Below are positions 61,145-64,000 of a DNA stretch of 64,000 nt, piece after piece. Source of the stretch: Vibrio gigantis (GTDB lineage Bacteria; Pseudomonadota; Gammaproteobacteria; Enterobacterales; Vibrionaceae); the NCBI RefSeq assembly GCF_024347515.1, contig NZ_AP025493.1:310001-374000 (forward strand), written 5' to 3'. Within the stretch, counting starts at the first letter, position 1. The number at the start of each line of letters is the position of its first letter. The translations under genes were made by a program, and so were the position numbers. Under the pieces are notes generated by a model, which was given only the letters and a program-made list of their open reading frames with translations, was not told the origin of the DNA and did no database searches.

Positions 61145-61183
61145 GATAACTATTACCATTTGCATTAAATTTACATTCTTTGC
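61145..61183 (-). promoter_or_regulatory. Fur-like box and shared 39-bp element upstream of the receptor
   Basis: GATAACTATTACCATTTGC (61145-61163) matches the Fur consensus at 13 of 19 positions; the following 20 bp (CATTAAATTTACATTCTTTG) continue the identity with the element at 52994-53032. It is 109 bp before the receptor ATG. The rest of the 559-bp gap (61037-61595) holds the leader of the symporter gene and no convincing gene. Confidence 0.7.
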
Positions 61184-61595
61184 ATTCGTAAAGTTTTGTA
61201 AAGGCGTATTGGAGAGTCGTTTTTATAAAGTTAAATAAAACCAATTCAATACAGATATTTAGAGAACAGTCATGCAAAAAAGTGGTCGTCTCCATCCAGT
61301 TTTTTGAAACTGCGTTATTGGCTGGGTCAATTTGAGGCGTGAAGATCAATAAGAAAATCATCTCTTCTTATTTACTACCTTTGAAACGACAAGCTTATGT
61401 ATAAAACCCTCGATAAATGTAAATTTATAGTGAATTGTATTGTTCTATTTTGTTTAATTGTCACAATTATCAGTGATTATGATCACATCTATAATTTCAA
61501 ACTCATTTTTTGTTTTTCGATTTTAACAACCGACTGCTAATCTCCTGCTCACTTTGGAAAGGTATCAAAGTTACAAATAATAAGGAGTGTTCTAA

Positions 61596-62900
61596 ATGAA
61601 TACCAAGAAACCTATGTCTCTGACTGGTCGAGTAATCCTCGGTATGGTCGTAGGTATACTAACGGGATTTGCCATTCAATCCCTTTTTGCAGACAGCGGA
61701 TTTGTTAACAACTACATCGTTAACGGACTCTTTGAAGTGGGCGGACAAATCTTTGTCGCCAGTTTAAAAATGCTGGTGGTGCCACTCGTCTTCGTTTCAC
61801 TGGTGTGCGGTACAAGTTCTCTTAAAGACTTATCAACTCTTGGCCGTATGGGTGGCAAAACGCTTGCACTTTATATCGGTACTACAGCCGTTGCTATCAC
61901 TCTAGCACTCACTATCGGTAATCTGTTCCAACCTGGAGCTGGTGCGGATCTGACTGCTGCGAGCTCTTTCAAATCAGCGGATGCCCCTTCTCTGGGCCAA
62001 GTAATCATCGACATGTTCCCAACTAACCCGATTCAGGCGATGGCTGAGGGCAAAACGTTACAAGTTATCGTATTTGCTGTGTTATTCGGTATTGCGATTA
62101 GTGCAGCGGGCAAACCTGGCGAACGTATCGCTTCTGTATTTGCTGATCTGAATGAAGTGATCATGAAGCTTGTTGCTCTACTGATGAACCTTGCTCCTTA
62201 CGGTGTGTTCTTCTTGATGGCGAAGCTGTTCTCTGGCCTTGGCTTGGGTGCAATTTGGAACCTAGCTGAATACTTCTTAGTGCTTGCGGGTACCCTACTG
62301 TTACACGGTCTGGTTACTTACAGTGCAATGCTTAAAGGATTCACTGGCCTTAGCCCGATTACGTTCTTACGTAAGATGGAAGATGCAATCATGTTTGCAT
62401 TCTCAACAGCATCTTCAAACGCAACGATTCCTGTAACAATGGAAACGGCTAAGAACCGTATGGGCGTAGACAACAAAGTCGCTTCATTCACTGTACCACT
62501 AGGTGCAACAGTGAACATGGACGGTACTGCAATCATGCAAGGTGTTGCGACTGCGTTTATCGCACAAGCATACAACATCGACCTTACTATGGGCGATTAC
62601 CTAATGGTCATCCTAACAGCGACATTGGCGTCTGTGGGTACAGCAGGTGTTCCAGGTGTTGGTCTAGTTATGTTAGCGATGGTATTGAACCAAGTCGGCC
62701 TACCGCTAGAAGGTATCGCTCTAATCATGGGTGTTGACCGCCTTCTTGATATGATTCGTACCGCTGTAAACATCACTGGTGATAGTGCCGTATCTATCAT
62801 CGTTGCTAAGTCAGAAGGCGCTCTAGACGAGTCTCGCTTCAACGACCCAGCAGCAGGCGAGAAAGAAGAAGAAGTTAAGCTAGCGCGCCAACAGGCATAA
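61596..62900 (+). CDS. dicarboxylate/amino acid:cation symporter (DAACS family)
   Basis: A 434-residue membrane protein of the GltP/DctA family. Signature segments: FAFSTASSNATIPVTMETAKNRMGV (serine-rich re-entrant loop HP1), VPLGATVNMDGTAIMQG (helix 7, NMDGT) and MGVDRLLDMIRTAVNITGDSAVSIIVAKSEG (helix 8, substrate-binding D/R/N). It takes up glutamate, aspartate or C4-dicarboxylates with Na+ or H+. AAGGAG is 8 bp before the ATG. Monocistronic, followed by a strong terminator. Confidence 0.94.
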   Translation: MNTKKPMSLTGRVILGMVVGILTGFAIQSLFADSGFVNNYIVNGLFEVGGQIFVASLKMLVVPLVFVSLVCGTSSLKDLSTLGRMGGKTLALYIGTTAVAITLALTIGNLFQPGAGADLTAASSFKSADAPSLGQVIIDMFPTNPIQAMAEGKTLQVIVFAVLFGIAISAAGKPGERIASVFADLNEVIMKLVALLMNLAPYGVFFLMAKLFSGLGLGAIWNLAEYFLVLAGTLLLHGLVTYSAMLKGFTGLSPITFLRKMEDAIMFAFSTASSNATIPVTMETAKNRMGVDNKVASFTVPLGATVNMDGTAIMQGVATAFIAQAYNIDLTMGDYLMVILTATLASVGTAGVPGVGLVMLAMVLNQVGLPLEGIALIMGVDRLLDMIRTAVNITGDSAVSIIVAKSEGALDESRFNDPAAGEKEEEVKLARQQA

Positions 62901-62982
62901 TCTAGTTTCTCTGACGCTCTTGCCTTCGAGTTAAGGTGTAATTAATGGCTATGCCTTAGCTGATAATGAAAAGCGTATAAAC

Positions 62983-63014
62983 AAAAACGCCACTGCATCT
63001 GCAGTGGCGTTTTT
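62983..63014. terminator. bidirectional terminator between symporter and kinase genes
   Basis: AAAAACGCCACTGCA and TGCAGTGGCGTTTTT form a 15-bp perfect stem with a 2-nt loop. Confidence 0.96.
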
Positions 63015-63085
63015 TATTAGGCAATGTTTCTCAGCGTGCTTTCAGCCTTAGTTACGTATGGAGCACGACAGATAACAACGGGAAG

Positions 63086-64000
63086 CTAATCGGCGATTGG
63101 GAACATAAGGTTCACTCTAAGCCCCCCGCCATCTCTATTCTCAGCAGTAACGTGCCCATTCATCACACCCATCGCTTCTTTAACAATCGCAAGGCCTAAC
63201 CCATAGCCACCAGACTGTTTATCACGGGCTGACTCTATGCGAGTAAACGGGTCGAATATACCTGCAATCTTGTTATCAGGAATGCCATCACCGTCATCCT
63301 CTACAGATATGACACTGTAACGTTTATCGGTGAACAGTTCATAAGTAGTCACGACAACATGAGCATTCTCACCGGCATATTTAATTGCGTTGCCGACCAA
63401 ATTACCAATCACTCTGAGAAGTAACCTCTCATCAACGTTGACCATTGATGTCGGTGTCTCTAAATCACCCACTAAGGTCTGATTCGGCTTTAAGTCATTT
63501 TGCATCTGCGCAATGAGCATCGAACAATAGTGCTCCAAATGCATCAAGCTTAACTTGGTGTCATAACGTGACGTTTCTAGGCGGCTGAATTCAAGGATTT
63601 CCCCCACCAACTTATTCATCTCTTCCGTTTCACTTTCCATTCGATCAAGTAAGCCAATGCTCTTATCATCCACCTTGTTGCGCAAAAGGTGTAAGGCGAG
63701 GTTCTGCCTAGCTAATGGCGTTCTAAGCTCATGGGACACATCCCGAATCAAACGACGCTGCTTTTCAGCCAATGACTTAATCTCAAACGTCATGTGGTCA
63801 AAATCGTGAGCAAGTTCGTTGAACTCTCGCGTGGTTGAATCAAGCTCAGACACAACACTCACCGAGAAGTCTCCTTGTGCCAACCTTCGGCTTGCTTCCC
63901 TTAAGCGATCCAGAGGCTGTTGCAGGCTTTTCGCCATAATAATGGAGAACAGCGACAACACGATCAAAGCTATTACCGCTTTCAACATGTAAGAATAAGG
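63086..64000 (-). CDS. sensor histidine kinase, N-terminus cut by window edge
   Basis: The frame is open to the right edge, so the N-terminal sensor and first membrane helix are missing; an internal ATG at 63988 is unlikely to be the true start. Visible parts, numbered from that ATG: second membrane helix (about 4-19), HAMP (about 20-75), H-box H86 (RDVSHELRTPLARQ), N-box (VIGNLVGNAIKYAGEN), G1 (EDDGDGIP) and G2 (GGYGLGLAIVKEAM). Similar to CpxA/RstB-type kinases; partner regulator presumably lies beyond the window. Confidence 0.9.
   Translation of the reverse strand, partial: PYSYMLKAVIALIVLSLFSIIMAKSLQQPLDRLREASRRLAQGDFSVSVVSELDSTTREFNELAHDFDHMTFEIKSLAEKQRRLIRDVSHELRTPLARQNLALHLLRNKVDDKSIGLLDRMESETEEMNKLVGEILEFSRLETSRYDTKLSLMHLEHYCSMLIAQMQNDLKPNQTLVGDLETPTSMVNVDERLLLRVIGNLVGNAIKYAGENAHVVVTTYELFTDKRYSVISVEDDGDGIPDNKIAGIFDPFTRIESARDKQSGGYGLGLAIVKEAMGVMNGHVTAENRDGGGLRVNLMFPIAD

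Noticed and set aside
61122..61361. 79-codon open frame on the minus strand in the receptor/symporter gap
   Set aside because: It overlaps the Fur-like element and has unusual composition (Cys/Lys-rich end), no ribosome-binding site and no recognisable family; a transposase-fragment idea could not be supported.
1..64000. CRISPR arrays, tRNA or rRNA genes, prophage or integron structures
   Set aside because: No regularly spaced repeats, tRNA-like cloverleaf ends, attC-like arrays, integrase or phage structural genes were noticed on reading; this was by eye and not a computed search.

Overview
The window reads as Vibrio DNA, most likely from the Splendidus clade and probably chromosome II. The basis is family content: a VxrAB-type cell-envelope two-component system, small Vibrio families (DUF2861, DUF3069, DUF2986, solitary autotransporter-like barrel), a TtpC-ExbB-ExbD-TonB energiser of the vibrio TonB2 type, and an AT-moderate genome with compact operons. 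Species and replicon are inference. No tRNA, rRNA, CRISPR array, prophage or intact insertion sequence was seen.

Layout. 1-3.4 kb: vxrA-vxrB-DUF2861-TraF-like operon (minus strand, last gene cut by the window edge). 3.7-6.6 kb: pntAB transhydrogenase. 6.9-11.5 kb: HlyU-family protein, ComFB-family protein, a membrane diguanylate cyclase, a solitary outer-membrane barrel and a REC-GGDEF regulator, i.e. a cyclic-di-GMP neighbourhood. 11.6-17.7 kb: DUF3069, cobQ-modABC overlapping operon, YgiW-like OB-fold protein, small outer-membrane protein. 18-24 kb: amino-acid-type dCache chemoreceptor, YbiT ABC-F ATPase, retropepsin-like lipoprotein, aromatic aminotransferase. 24-26.4 kb: first divergent AraC/MATE pair. 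26.5-29.4 kb: anaerobic ribonucleotide reductase nrdDG behind paired NrdR boxes and a perfect FNR box. 29.5-35.1 kb: secreted EEP-family protein, YeeE/YedE pair, glycosyltransferase, GNAT, FabH-like synthase, trxC. 35.2-39.9 kb: acyl-CoA ligase and GMC oxidoreductase with a divergent AraC regulator and an AraC-type direct-repeat operator. 40.1-46.1 kb: MFS transporter, two solitary winged-helix regulators, second AraC/MATE pair, YgbA-like protein, GNAT, DUF2986.

46.2-61.2 kb is the most distinctive part. It is a metal-acquisition island of three minus-strand transcripts, each preceded by a Fur-like box: (a) PepSY-DUF2271-DUF4198-small periplasmic protein-DUF6162-metal ABC transporter, ending in a TroA-like protein with no histidine or cysteine; (b) DUF3450-TtpC-ExbB-ExbD-TonB-TPR; (c) a TonB-dependent siderophore-type receptor. 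Promoters (a) and (c) share a 39-bp element (30/39 identical). The likely logic is receptor uptake across the outer membrane powered by the dedicated TonB complex, periplasmic handling by the DUF/PepSY proteins, and inner-membrane import by the cluster-9 ABC transporter. The window closes with a dicarboxylate/amino-acid symporter and a sensor kinase cut by the right edge.
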